The notes under the pieces: model-generated | Databases searched by the model: none | Told to the model about the DNA's origin: nothing | What the model saw: only the letters and a program-made list of their open reading frames with translations | NCBI GenBank assembly: GCA_023657425.1 | Contig: JAGTJW010000001.1 | Location: forward strand, 62,001 to 126,000 | Reading direction: 5' to 3' | DNA length: 64,000 nucleotides | DNA from: Ideonella sp. WA131b | Lineage (GTDB): Bacteria; Pseudomonadota; Gammaproteobacteria; Burkholderiales; Burkholderiaceae_C | Translations under genes and position numbers: made by a program | In this document: positions 55,864-64,000 of the stretch, one piece after another | Numbering within the stretch: the stretch's first letter is position 1 | How the letters are laid out: the number at the start of each line of letters is the position of its first letter

Positions 55864-57729
55864 TCAGGTCACAGGCGCAGGCGACGCCAGCTCGTCGTCA
55901 TCGAGCTCCTCGGCCAGGAAGCCCCCGCTCTGGTGTGCCCACAGCCGCGCGTAGATCCCGCCGGCAGCGAGCAAACTCTTGTGGTCGCCCACCTCGACGA
56001 TGCGGCCCTTGTCCATGACCACCAGCCGGTCCATCGCCGCGATCGTGGACAGCCGGTGCGCGATGGCCACCACCGTCTTGCCCTCCATCAGCCGGTAAAG
56101 GCTCGCCTGGATCGCGGTCTCGACCTCGCTGTCGAGCGCGCTCGTGGCCTCGTCGAGCAGCAGGATCGGCGCGTCCTTGAGCATCACGCGCGCAATGGCG
56201 ATGCGCTGGCGCTGGCCGCCGCTGAGCTTGACGCCGCGCTCGCCGACGTGGGCGTCGTAGCCGCTGCGGCCCTTGGGGTCGGTGAGGCCGTCGATGAAGT
56301 CGGTGGCCTCGGCGCGTTCGGCGGCGCGGCGCATCTCGGCCTCGGTGGCCTCGGGGCGGCCGTAGACGATGTTCTCGCGCACCGATCGGTGCAGCAGCGA
56401 GGTGTCCTGCGTCACCATGCCGACCTGCCGCCGCAGGCTGTCCTGGGTGACGCCCGCAATGTCCTGGCCGTCGATCAGCACGCGGCCTTCCTGGATGTCG
56501 TACAAGCGCAGCAAGAGGTTGACGACGGTGCTTTTGCCGGCGCCGGAACGGCCGACGAGGCCGATCTTCTCGCCTGGCTGGATGGTGAGGGTCAGTCCCG
56601 CGATGACCTTCTTGCCGTTGCCGTACGAGAAGCCCACGTCGTCGAAGTGCAGCTCGCCGCGCGTGACCTTCAGCTCCGCCGCGCCGGCGCGGTCCACCAC
56701 GGAGCGCGCGCGCGACAGCGTCGCCATGCCGTCCTGCACGGTGCCGATGTGCTCGAACAGGGTCGCCATCTCCCACATCACCCAGTGCGAGATGCCATTG
56801 AGGCGGAAGGCCATGGCGGTGGCCGCGGCCACCGCGCCCACGCCCACCAGCGAGCCGGCCCACAGCTGCAGGCTCACCGCGGTGATGCTGGCGATCAGCA
56901 GCACCGACAACAGCTGGTTGACGGTCTCGAACGCCGTCACCAGGCGCATCTGCGCGTTGACGGTGCCCAGGAACTCCTGCATCGCGCCGCGCGCGAACTG
57001 GCTCTCGCGATGCGAGTGCGAGAACAGCTTGACGGTGGCGATGTTGGTGTAGGCGTCGGTGATGCGGCCCGTCATCAGCGAGCGCGCGTCGGCCTGCGCC
57101 TCGGCGACCTTGCCCAGCCGCGGTACGAAGTACCACAGCGTGGCCACGTACAGCACCAGCCAGCCCAGGAACGGCGCCATCAGCCAGGCGTCGAAGGCGG
57201 CCATCACGCCCACCATCGTGGCGAAATAGATGACCACGTACACCAGGATGTCGGCAAAGATCAGCCAGGTGTCGCGCACCGCCAGCGCCGTCTGCATGAC
57301 TTTCGTGCTGATGCGGCCGGCGAACTCGTCCTGGTAGAAGGCCATGCTCTGGGCGAGCATCAGGCGGTGGAAGTTCCAGCGCAGGCGCATCGGGAAGTTG
57401 CCGAAGATGCCCTGGTACTTGAAGAGCGCCTGCAGCGCCGCGAACAGGATGCTCAAGGCCAGCACACTGCCCAGCACGGCCAGCAGCGAACCATGGCGCT
57501 GCCACAGCTCGGCCGGCGGCGTCTTGGCCAGCAGGTCCACCACGTGGGCCATCATGCTGAAGAGCAGCGCCTCGAAGGCGCCGATGGCGGCCGTGAACAG
57601 CGTCACCAGCAGCAGCAGCGGCCGCACGCCCTGGGTGCAGGCCCACAAGAAGGCGAAGAAAGACGCCGGCGGATCGCCCGCCGCCTGGGATGGATACGGA
57701 TCCACCATCCGTTCGAAGAGACCAAACAC
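55864..57729 (-). CDS. ABC exporter, MsbA/MDR-like half-transporter
   Basis: About 621 residues. GTG 57729 is preferred because AGGGAG lies five bases upstream and the product then opens 'FGLFERMVDPYP', as relatives do. Six membrane helices (about residues 30-330) precede the ATPase domain: Walker A 'GLVGRSGAGKSTVVNLLLRLYD', Q-loop 'VGMVTQDTSLLHRSVRENI', signature 'GVKLSGGQRQRIAIARVML', Walker B 'PILLLDEATSALDSE' and switch 'AIAHRLSTIAAMDRLVVMDKG'. It would act as a dimer exporting a lipid or drug-like molecule with ATP. The substrate is not evident from neighbours. Confidence 0.92.
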   Translation of the reverse strand: MFGLFERMVDPYPSQAAGDPPASFFAFLWACTQGVRPLLLLVTLFTAAIGAFEALLFSMMAHVVDLLAKTPPAELWQRHGSLLAVLGSVLALSILFAALQALFKYQGIFGNFPMRLRWNFHRLMLAQSMAFYQDEFAGRISTKVMQTALAVRDTWLIFADILVYVVIYFATMVGVMAAFDAWLMAPFLGWLVLYVATLWYFVPRLGKVAEAQADARSLMTGRITDAYTNIATVKLFSHSHRESQFARGAMQEFLGTVNAQMRLVTAFETVNQLLSVLLIASITAVSLQLWAGSLVGVGAVAAATAMAFRLNGISHWVMWEMATLFEHIGTVQDGMATLSRARSVVDRAGAAELKVTRGELHFDDVGFSYGNGKKVIAGLTLTIQPGEKIGLVGRSGAGKSTVVNLLLRLYDIQEGRVLIDGQDIAGVTQDSLRRQVGMVTQDTSLLHRSVRENIVYGRPEATEAEMRRAAERAEATDFIDGLTDPKGRSGYDAHVGERGVKLSGGQRQRIAIARVMLKDAPILLLDEATSALDSEVETAIQASLYRLMEGKTVVAIAHRLSTIAAMDRLVVMDKGRIVEVGDHKSLLAAGGIYARLWAHQSGGFLAEELDDDELASPAPVT

Positions 57730-57859
57730 GGGCGCTCCCTGTCTTGTTGTCACCCGCCACCGCAGATGCAGGGCACGGCCCGATTATCGAAGCCGCCCGG
57801 GTTGGACCAGCGGCCTGCGCAGTCCGTGCCGCCCGATCAGACGCGGGCAGGCCGCTCGC

Positions 57860-59419
57860 TCATTCACGGCTGCGCATCAGCGCCTCGACCAGCGCCTCGG
57901 CACGCGCACTCACCGCCGCGTCCATCGTGATCGTGCGGCCCCACTCGCGCGCGGTCTCGCCGGGCCACTTGTTGGTGGCGTCCAGCCCCATCTTGCCGCC
58001 CAGGCCGCTGACGGGCGAGGCGAAGTCGAGGTAGTCGATGGGCGTGTGCTCCACCAGTGTGGTGTCGCGCACCGGGTCCATGCGCGTGGTCAGGGCCCAG
58101 ATCACGTCCTGCCAGTTGCGGATGTCGACGTCGTCATCGGTCACGACGATGAACTTCGTGTACATGAACTGCCGCAGAAAGCTCCACAGCCCGAACATCA
58201 CCCGCTTGGCGTGGCCCGGGTAGGCCTTGCGGATGGAGATGATCGCCATCCGGTAGCTGCAGCCCTCGGGCGGCAGGTAGAAGTCGACGATCTCCGGGAA
58301 CTGCTTGCGCAAGATGGGCACGAACACCTCGTTGAGCGCCACGCCCAGCACGGCGGGTTCGTCGGGCGGCTTGCCGGTGTAGGTGGAGTGATAGACCGGC
58401 TCGCGCCGGTGCGTGAGGCGCGACAGGCGGAACACCGGGAACCAGTCCTGCTCGTTGTAGTAGCCCGTGTGGTCGCCAAACGGGCCCTCCAGCGCGTGCA
58501 GGTAGCCGCCGATCTCCTTGAGCTTCACGCCGCGCTCGCTTTCGCCCGTGAAGCCGGGCTCGGCGGGCGGGATGTGGCCCTCGAGCACGATCTCGGCGCT
58601 GGCCGGCACCTGCAGCCGGCGCTCGCCCTCTCCAACGCCGCTGTCCACCACCTCGGTGCGGCCACCGCGCAGCAGGCCGGCGAACTGGTACTCCGACAGC
58701 GTGTCGGGCACCGGCGTCACGGCGCCCAGGATGGTGGCCGGGTCGGCGCCCAGGGCCACCGCGATCGGAAACGGCTGGCCCGGGTTGGCCCGCGCGAACT
58801 CGCGGAAGTCCAGCGCCCCGCCACGGTGGGCCAGCCAGCGCATGATCACCTCGCGGCGGCCGATGACCTGCTGCCGGTAGATGCCCAGGTTCTGACGCAG
58901 CCGCGGCTGCGGCACGCCCTGCGGACCGCGCGTCACCACCAGGCCCCAGGTGATGAGCGGGCCGGCGTCGCCGGGCCAGCAGGTCTGCACCGGCAGGCGG
59001 CCGAGGTCGAGCTCGTCGTGTTCGATGACCACCGTCTGGCAGGCGGCGCGCTTCACAACGGCCGGCTTCATGTCCCACAGCGCCTTGGCCATGTGCAGCA
59101 GTTTGCCGGCGTCCTTCAGGCCCTTGGGCGGCTCGGGCTCCTTCAGGCTGGCCAGCAGGGTGCCCACGTCGCGCAGTTCCGACACCTCGGCCGCGCCCAT
59201 GCCCAGCGCCACGCGCCGAGGCGTGCCGAACAGATTGATCAGGCACGGGATGGTGTAGCCGACAGGGGCCGTGCACAGCAGTGCCGGGCCGGCAGACCGA
59301 AGGAGCTTGTCGCCGATGGCCGTGAGTTCGAGCTTCGGAGACACCGGTTCGTCGAGCCTGCGCAACTCGCCCATCGCTTCGAGCTGGGACATGAAGTCCC
59401 GGAGGTCGGCGTACTTCAT
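57860..59419 (-). CDS. ubiD: UbiD-family decarboxylase (polyprenyl-hydroxybenzoate)
   Basis: A 519-residue UbiD that decarboxylates 4-hydroxy-3-polyprenylbenzoate in ubiquinone synthesis, using the prenylated flavin made by UbiX. Motifs: '[20 protein letters not shown]', '[31 protein letters not shown]' (in parts), '[12 protein letters not shown]', '[15 protein letters not shown]', '[19 protein letters not shown]' with the catalytic acidic residues, '[19 protein letters not shown]' and '[21 protein letters not shown]' (in parts). Length and order fit ubiD well. It is divergent from the transglycosylase gene. Confidence 0.95.
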   Translation of the reverse strand: MKYADLRDFMSQLEAMGELRRLDEPVSPKLELTAIGDKLLRSAGPALLCTAPVGYTIPCLINLFGTPRRVALGMGAAEVSELRDVGTLLASLKEPEPPKGLKDAGKLLHMAKALWDMKPAVVKRAACQTVVIEHDELDLGRLPVQTCWPGDAGPLITWGLVVTRGPQGVPQPRLRQNLGIYRQQVIGRREVIMRWLAHRGGALDFREFARANPGQPFPIAVALGADPATILGAVTPVPDTLSEYQFAGLLRGGRTEVVDSGVGEGERRLQVPASAEIVLEGHIPPAEPGFTGESERGVKLKEIGGYLHALEGPFGDHTGYYNEQDWFPVFRLSRLTHRREPVYHSTYTGKPPDEPAVLGVALNEVFVPILRKQFPEIVDFYLPPEGCSYRMAIISIRKAYPGHAKRVMFGLWSFLRQFMYTKFIVVTDDDVDIRNWQDVIWALTTRMDPVRDTTLVEHTPIDYLDFASPVSGLGGKMGLDATNKWPGETAREWGRTITMDAAVSARAEALVEALMRSRE

Positions 59420-59667
59420 TCCTTGGGTGTCTTTTGATTGACTTTCATATGCTTGACCAGGTATTTAGCGCTTGCTAGAGTCGGCGCCGATTTCGATCCA
59501 CCGGGTTTTCCCGCAGCCCTGCTCGCTGCCCTTGGAGACCCGAGCGGTCGCAGGGGAGCCCGGTGCGCCCCTTCGGGCCCCTGGGCCAGTTCATTATGGG
59601 CAGCACGCTGACCGCGTCCGCCGCCCGCCGCTGACCAACCCTGCGGCAAGACCGGAGAGTGACGACG

Positions 59668-60576
59668 ATGCAAGCCGATGAGATGCTGTGCCAGGCTTGG
59701 CGCACGACGAAACGATCGACGGCCGTGTTTGCTGGCGACGTTGGCCACGGCCTGCTGGCGGTCAGCCACAACACACTGGCCGTGGTCGGCCTGGTGGCGC
59801 TGGTGGTGGTGGCCTTCGGCGTCGGCCGGCCCGACCTGCGGCACGAAATGGAGCAGACCACCTTGCGCTGGCTCCAGGATCGCCATGAAGCGCGCGAACT
59901 GGCCGGCGGCAACATCCTCACCAGCCTGGGGGACCCCGAGGCCGTGGCTCGGGCCACAGCGCTCGACCCGGCGGCGCTGGCGCGCGAGCAGCGCGCCCTG
60001 ACGCAGTGGATTGCCCGGCGCTACAAGGTCGCCCCTGAGCCGGTGGGCGCCCTGGTGCGGGAAGCCTGGGCCCTGGGCGAGCGCGCCCGGCTGGACCCGA
60101 CGCTGATCCTGGCCATCGTGGCCGTCGAGTCGAGCTTCAACCCGTTTGCCCAGAGTCCCATGGGTGCGCAGGGCCTGATGCAGGTGGTGACGCGCGTGCA
60201 CGATGACAAGTACGAGCCCTTTGGCGGCACGCTCGCGGCGTTCGATCCCATCACCAACCTGCGCGTGGGCGTGCAGGTGCTGCGCGAGTGCATCGCGCGC
60301 GCCGGCTCCGTGGCCGAGGGCCTGCGCTTCTACGTCGGTGCGGCGCTGCTGGATGGCGACGGCGGTTACGCTGCCAAGGTGATGGCCGAACAGGCCCTGA
60401 TGCGGGGCGTGGCCGAGGGCGAGGCGGTGTCGGTGAACGCACCGGGCAGCCCGCCGGCGGCGGCGCGCGAGACCCTGGGCGACCCGGCGCGATCGCCTGC
60501 AACGCAGCCGCTGCCAGCAGCCGCGCCGGCGTCGGCCACAACGCCTGCGCTCGAGCGCGTCGCGCTGGTCCGCTGA
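59668..60576 (+). CDS. Membrane-anchored lytic transglycosylase
   Basis: About 302 residues from ATG 59668 (GGAGAG eight bases upstream; GTG 59659 is possible). A membrane anchor '[18 protein letters not shown]' lies near residues 37-55. The SLT domain is at about 130-235: 'LDPTLILAIVAVESSFNPFAQSPMGAQGLMQVV' (in parts, with the catalytic Glu of VESSFNP), 'GTLAAFDPITNLRVGVQVLREC' and 'FYVGAALLDGDGGYAAKVM' (in parts). The C-terminal 50 residues are Ala/Pro-rich. It would cut peptidoglycan glycan strands to 1,6-anhydroMurNAc products in the periplasm. The gene sits alone, far from the amino-sugar locus, so any link to it is metabolic only. Confidence 0.9.
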   Translation: MQADEMLCQAWRTTKRSTAVFAGDVGHGLLAVSHNTLAVVGLVALVVVAFGVGRPDLRHEMEQTTLRWLQDRHEARELAGGNILTSLGDPEAVARATALDPAALAREQRALTQWIARRYKVAPEPVGALVREAWALGERARLDPTLILAIVAVESSFNPFAQSPMGAQGLMQVVTRVHDDKYEPFGGTLAAFDPITNLRVGVQVLRECIARAGSVAEGLRFYVGAALLDGDGGYAAKVMAEQALMRGVAEGEAVSVNAPGSPPAAARETLGDPARSPATQPLPAAAPASATTPALERVALVR

Positions 60577-60596
60577 TCCCCGGCGCTACACTGGTG

Positions 60597-60712
60597 CCCT
60601 GCGCGACTGGCGATAGGTGCCCCAGGGGCCCCGAGGTGGACGACCACCGGGAAGCGCAGGCCGAGCCGGCGGCCGCCGCCGATGTCGGCGTTTGCCGTGC
60701 GCCTGGGCAGCC
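60597..60712 (+). promoter_or_regulatory. ZTP (pfl) riboswitch upstream of glyA
   Basis: The leader contains the two conserved blocks of the pfl/ZTP aptamer. The first has ACTGGCG at 60606-60612, a hairpin GGTGG (60635-60639) with CCACC (60644-60648), then GGGAAGC. After a variable linker the second block GCCTGGGCA lies at 60701-60709. In Betaproteobacteria such aptamers control glyA, folate and purine genes and respond to ZMP/ZTP, which build up when 10-formyl-tetrahydrofolate is short. glyA follows at 60781, and serine hydroxymethyltransferase feeds one-carbon units, so the logic fits. Whether control is by termination or ribosome access is not clear. Confidence 0.8.
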
Positions 60713-60780
60713 CTCGGCCGTGTCGCGCTCCTGTCCGGAAGGCGCGCACCCGTCGGCCCTTCTTCCCGAAGAGGACTGCC

Positions 60781-62031
60781 ATGTTCGAACGTTCCACTTC
60801 CACCCTGGCCGCCGTCGACCCCGAGGTCTGGGCCGCCATCCAGGCCGAGAACCGCCGCCAGGAAGCGCACATCGAGCTCATCGCGAGCGAGAACTACACC
60901 AGCCCGGCCGTGATGGCCGCGCAGGGCAGCCAGCTCACCAACAAGTACGCCGAGGGCTACCCCGGCAAGCGCTACTACGGCGGCTGCGAGCACGTCGACG
61001 TCGTCGAGGCGCTGGCCATCGAGCGCCTGAAGCGGCTCTTCGGCGCCGACTTCGCCAACGTGCAGGCCAACTCCGGCAGCCAGGCCAACCAGGCGGTGTT
61101 CTTCGGCCTGCTGCAGCCGGGCGACACCATCATGGGCATGAGCCTGGCCGAAGGCGGCCACCTGACACATGGCATGCCACTCAACATGAGCGGCAAGTGG
61201 TTCAAGGTGGTGAGCTACGGGCTTGATGCGAACGAAGCCATCGACTACGACGCGATGGAGCGCCTGGCCCACGAACACAGGCCCAAGCTCATCATCGCCG
61301 GCGCCAGCGCCTACAGCCTGCGCATCGACTTCGAGCGCTTCGCCCGCGTGGCCAAGGCCGTCGGCGCGTTCTTCATGGTCGACATGGCGCATTACGCGGG
61401 GCTGATCGCCGCCGGGGTCTACCCGAACCCGGTGCCGCACGCCGACGTCGTCACCAGCACCACGCACAAGAGCCTGCGCGGCCCGCGCGGCGGCATCGTG
61501 CTAATGAACGACGAGGCCATCGCGAAGAAGATCAACAGCGCCATCTTCCCCGGCATCCAGGGCGGGCCGCTGATGCACGTCATTGCCGGCAAGGCCGTGG
61601 CCTTCCACGAGGCGCTCCAACCCGGCTTCAAGGCCTACCAGCAGCAGGTGGTGGCCAACGCGCGCGTGCTGGCCGAAACGCTGATCGAGCGCGGCCTGCG
61701 CATCGTGAGCGGCCGCACCGAGAGCCACGTGATGCTGGTGGACCTGCGCCCCAAGGGCCTGACCGGCAAGGAGGCTGAGGCCATCCTCGGCGAGGCCCAC
61801 ATGACCTGCAACAAGAACGGCATCCCGAAAGACCCACAGAAGCCCATGGTCACCAGCGGCATCCGCCTGGGCACGCCGGCGATGACGACGCGCGGCTTCC
61901 AGGAGGAGCAGGCGCGCCAGACCGCGCACCTGATCGCCGACGTGCTGGACAAGCCGCACGATGCCGCGAACATCGCCGCCGTGCGCGCCCGGGTGGCTGC
62001 GCTGACGCGCGACTTCCCGGTGTATCGATGA
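60781..62031 (+). CDS. glyA: Serine hydroxymethyltransferase
   Basis: A 416-residue PLP enzyme interconverting serine and glycine while charging tetrahydrofolate with a one-carbon unit. Motifs: '[21 protein letters not shown]', '[22 protein letters not shown]' (in parts), '[30 protein letters not shown]' (in parts), '[41 protein letters not shown]' (in parts, Schiff-base Lys in TTHKS) and '[17 protein letters not shown]'. ATG 60781 has GAGGA upstream. A ZTP riboswitch precedes it and nrdR follows, as is usual in the group. Confidence 0.98.
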   Translation: MFERSTSTLAAVDPEVWAAIQAENRRQEAHIELIASENYTSPAVMAAQGSQLTNKYAEGYPGKRYYGGCEHVDVVEALAIERLKRLFGADFANVQANSGSQANQAVFFGLLQPGDTIMGMSLAEGGHLTHGMPLNMSGKWFKVVSYGLDANEAIDYDAMERLAHEHRPKLIIAGASAYSLRIDFERFARVAKAVGAFFMVDMAHYAGLIAAGVYPNPVPHADVVTSTTHKSLRGPRGGIVLMNDEAIAKKINSAIFPGIQGGPLMHVIAGKAVAFHEALQPGFKAYQQQVVANARVLAETLIERGLRIVSGRTESHVMLVDLRPKGLTGKEAEAILGEAHMTCNKNGIPKDPQKPMVTSGIRLGTPAMTTRGFQEEQARQTAHLIADVLDKPHDAANIAAVRARVAALTRDFPVYR

Positions 62032-62097
62032 GCCTGAAGGCTTGCGGCGGCGTCGCGGCGCGACCCCGGGGCGTCCGGTCGGCGGCCGGTTGACGCC

Positions 62098-62541
62098 GTG
62101 CGTTGTCCGTTCTGTGGCCACGAGGACACGCAGGTCGTCGAGACCCGCGAGTCCGACGAGGGTGACGTCGTGCGGCGGCGGCGGCGCTGCCTGCACTGCG
62201 AGAAGCGCTTCACCACCTACGAGCGCAGCGACATCCAGATGCCGTCGGTCGTCAAGAAGGACGGTACGCGCGTCGACTTCGACCCCGCCAAGCTGCGTGC
62301 CAGCATGAGCCTGGCGCTGCGCAAGCGCCCGGTCAGCGTGGAGCAGATCGACACCGCCATCGAGCGCATCCAGGACAAGCTCTTGGCCAGCGGCGCGCGC
62401 GAGACGCCCAGCGCACGGCTGGGCGAGCTGGTGATGCGGGAACTCCGCCGCATCGACAAGGTGGCCTATGTCCGTTTTGCGTCGGTGTACCGGCAGTTCG
62501 AGGACGTGGACGAGTTCCGGCAGCTGATCCGCGACATCTGA
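62098..62541 (+). CDS. nrdR: Ribonucleotide reductase repressor NrdR
   Basis: A 147-residue regulator from GTG 62098. The zinc ribbon '[21 protein letters not shown]' with '[17 protein letters not shown]' (CxxC twice) is followed by an ATP-cone domain: '[35 protein letters not shown]' (in parts) and '[31 protein letters not shown]' (in parts). It senses ATP/dATP and represses ribonucleotide reductase genes at NrdR boxes. It follows glyA by 66 bases. Confidence 0.97.
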   Translation: MRCPFCGHEDTQVVETRESDEGDVVRRRRRCLHCEKRFTTYERSDIQMPSVVKKDGTRVDFDPAKLRASMSLALRKRPVSVEQIDTAIERIQDKLLASGARETPSARLGELVMRELRRIDKVAYVRFASVYRQFEDVDEFRQLIRDI

Positions 62542-62684
62542 GCCGCCCGGGTCGGGCCTGGGCGTCCCGGCGCAGCCGGTCCCCCCGCCAGGGGGCCCTC
62601 GCCCCGGGCCCGCACGATGGGGACGCAGGCTGCACGGGCGATTCCTACAGTGGCCGTCATTGGAGCCTCAATGGAGTCGCCACC

Positions 62685-63221
62685 ATGCCGAACCCGCGTT
62701 TGCGTCGCCACGCAGCCGGCGCCAGTCTCGTCGAAGTCACCGTGGTGATGGCGCTTGTTGCAGTCCTGGCCCGCAGCGTGTTGCCGGGCTGGTCAGACGC
62801 ACGCGATCGGCGCAGCCTCCAGGCTGCCTCGGCCCAGCTGGCCAACGACCTGCACCTCGCACGCAGTCTGGCTGCAGCGCAAGGGCTGCCGGTACGCCTG
62901 GGCAGTGTGGCGGCCCAGGGCTGCTACGTGGTGCACACCGGTCCGGCCCGGGGCTGTGCCTGCAACGCTGCCGGCGCGGTCCAGTGCAGCGGCGATGCCC
63001 AGGCCCTGCGCGTGGCCGTACTGCCGGGCAGCGGCCGCCTCGCGTTCAGCGCATCGTCGGCTTCGATGCTGTTCGACGCCGACCGCGGCACGGTCACGCC
63101 CACGGGCACCCTGCGGCTGCAACTCGCCGATGGCCGGGCCATCCATCACGTCGTCAACATCATGGGCCGCGCCCGCACCTGCTCGCCGCGGGGTGCAGTG
63201 CCCGGTCACCCACCCTGCTGA
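62685..63221 (+). CDS. FimT/GspH-like pseudopilin
   Basis: A 178-residue prepilin-like protein from ATG 62685 (GGAG eight bases upstream). The leader 'PNPRLRRHAAG' ends in Gly, followed by 'ASLVEVTVVMALVAVLARSVLPGW', with Glu at position +5 of the mature protein. The +1 residue is Ala instead of the usual Phe or Met. A GspH/FimT globular domain follows ('LANDLHLARSLAAAQGLPVRLG', 'LFDADRGTVTPTGTLRLQLADG'). Minor pseudopilins of this kind prime type IV pilus or type II secretion assembly. It starts the pilin-like cluster at the window end. Confidence 0.82.
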   Translation: MPNPRLRRHAAGASLVEVTVVMALVAVLARSVLPGWSDARDRRSLQAASAQLANDLHLARSLAAAQGLPVRLGSVAAQGCYVVHTGPARGCACNAAGAVQCSGDAQALRVAVLPGSGRLAFSASSASMLFDADRGTVTPTGTLRLQLADGRAIHHVVNIMGRARTCSPRGAVPGHPPC

Positions 63222-63327
63222 GCGACACCCCCCGACTGGAGGAAGCGGCCGATCAGCGGCCGGTCAACGCCGACGGACGGCACCTGTGGCGCCCGTCCAG
63301 ATTCAGCGGTCCGCCCACAATTGAGCC

Positions 63328-63816
63328 ATGCCTGCGTTTGCCCCATCGCTGCAACCGGTCCGTCAGCTTGGCGGCATTACGCTGATCGAACTGATGATCG
63401 CCGTGGCGATCATTGCGATCCTGGCGACGATCGCGCTGCCTGGCTATCTTGATTCGTTGCGCAAGAGCCGCCGCGCCGAGGCCTTCAACTCGATGGCCAC
63501 GGTGCAGCAGGCGCAGGAGCGATACCGCAGCAACAACGCCGGCTATGCAAGCACGCTGGCGCTGCTGGGCATCACCAGCACCACCAGCACGCCCAAAGGC
63601 TACTACACGCTGTCGGTGGTCACGGAACCCTCCACGATTGCCACGACCTACACCGTCAGCGCTGTCGCTGTGAGCGGCACCTCGCAGGCCCAGGACGGCA
63701 ACTGCAGGCGGCTGGCGGTCCGGGCTTCCGGCGGACAGATCAGCTACGCGGGCTGTGCCAGTTGCGGCTTGGTACCGGCCGACTTCTCGGAGACGAACGC
63801 ATGCTGGACGCGCTGA
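63328..63816 (+). CDS. pilE: PilE-like type IV minor pilin
   Basis: A 162-residue prepilin. The short leader ends 'QLGG', and processing before 'ITLIELMIAVAIIAILATIALPGYLDSLRKSRRAEAFNSMATVQQAQERYR' (in parts) gives the standard N-terminal helix with Glu at +5. The C-terminal domain contains a cysteine-rich stretch 'ISYAGCASCGLVPADFSETNACW', possibly the D-region disulfide. PilE/ComP-like minor pilins of Burkholderiales have this size. Its end overlaps the next pilin gene by 16 bases, so the genes are translated together. Confidence 0.88.
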   Translation: MPAFAPSLQPVRQLGGITLIELMIAVAIIAILATIALPGYLDSLRKSRRAEAFNSMATVQQAQERYRSNNAGYASTLALLGITSTTSTPKGYYTLSVVTEPSTIATTYTVSAVAVSGTSQAQDGNCRRLAVRASGGQISYAGCASCGLVPADFSETNACWTR

Positions 63817-64000
63817 CGCCGAGGTCCGGCAGCTGCGTCCGGGGCGGTCGCGGCCGCGGCTTTTCTCTTATGGAGTTGATGGTCGTCATCGCGGGGGTCG
63901 TGGTGATCATCGGTCTGGCGGCACCGTCGTTCGTCGAGGACATCGTCACTCAGCGGGTGGGCAGCATCCGCGCGCAACTCGTGACCGACCTGCAGCACGC
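63801..64000 (+). CDS. Second FimT/GspH-like pseudopilin, cut by the window end
   Basis: From ATG 63801 the frame reads a basic leader 'TPRSGSCVRGGRGRG' and a canonical prepilin cleavage site followed by 'FSLMELMVVIAGVVVIIGLAAPSF' with Glu at +5, then 'RVGSIRAQLVTDLQHA', which matches the start of a GspH/FimT domain. It overlaps pilE by 16 bases. The 3' end lies outside the window. It is the third pilin-like gene in a row, indicating a type IV pilus minor-pilin operon that continues to the right. Confidence 0.85.
   Translation, partial: MLDALTPRSGSCVRGGRGRGFSLMELMVVIAGVVVIIGLAAPSFVEDIVTQRVGSIRAQLVTDLQH

Noticed and set aside
59416..60201. 261-codon minus-strand frame between ubiD and the transglycosylase
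   Set aside because: It mostly overlaps the transglycosylase antisense. Only a short end near 59416-59470 is free, and it has no convincing start or motif.

Overview
The window is high-GC DNA that reads as a chromosome segment of a betaproteobacterium of the order Burkholderiales (the Rubrivivax/Leptothrix/Methylibium-like part of the order is my guess). The pointers are housekeeping blocks in the order usual there: slpA-ispH, rng-maf-rlmH-rsfS-nadD-hemF-plsC-purD-yebC, kinase/phosphatase-rph-rdgB-hemW, and glyA-nrdR followed by type IV pilin genes.

Region by region. (1) 1-6430 is an accessory island of decayed and mobile DNA: a higBA toxin-antitoxin pair, remnants of an NTF2-like gene and of a DUF499-like gene, a superfamily 1 helicase-like gene broken by an in-frame TGA, an unrecognised 416-codon gene whose end lies in an IS end, a degraded IS5-type element, an ISL3 transposase fragment, two strong hairpins, and an intact IS630-type element. 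(2) 6421-18469 is a catabolic locus for peptidoglycan amino sugars. A sodium:solute symporter, a TonB-dependent receptor and a GntR/HutC regulator run leftward. murQ, a BadF-type sugar kinase, nagA, a GlmS-like SIS isomerase/deaminase, a GH84 beta-N-acetylglucosaminidase and a NamZ-type (DUF1343) exo-N-acetylmuramidase run rightward. Together they can carry muro-disaccharides from the outer membrane to fructose-6-phosphate. (3) 18500-19100 holds an IS630 fragment and tRNA-Ser(CGA). (4) 19180-25015 carries serS, ispH, slpA, radC, an Smr gene, and a MinD/FlhG ATPase overlapping a diguanylate cyclase. (5) 25163-27898 is cheR-cheD-cheB. (6) 27937-33590 is hemW, rdgB, rph, a PP2C phosphatase and a Ser/Thr kinase, with yicC divergent. 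(7) 33739-41114 is the long leftward housekeeping run. (8) 41230-55637 is mixed: an unknown helical protein, a HerA-like DUF853 ATPase, a GNAT gene, a LytS/LytTR two-component pair, small membrane and exported proteins, glnS, FKBP, DUF808, HDOD, a class V aminotransferase and YgiQ. (9) 55864-64000 is an ABC exporter, ubiD, a lytic transglycosylase, a ZTP riboswitch before glyA, nrdR and pilin-like genes running off the end.

Two cautions. Between about 43.7 and 47.6 kb three neighbouring genes (GNAT, histidine kinase, glnS) carry single-base frameshifts. glnS is normally indispensable, so local sequence error is more likely than gene loss. Functions are from recognition of sequence patterns by eye; no database search was run.
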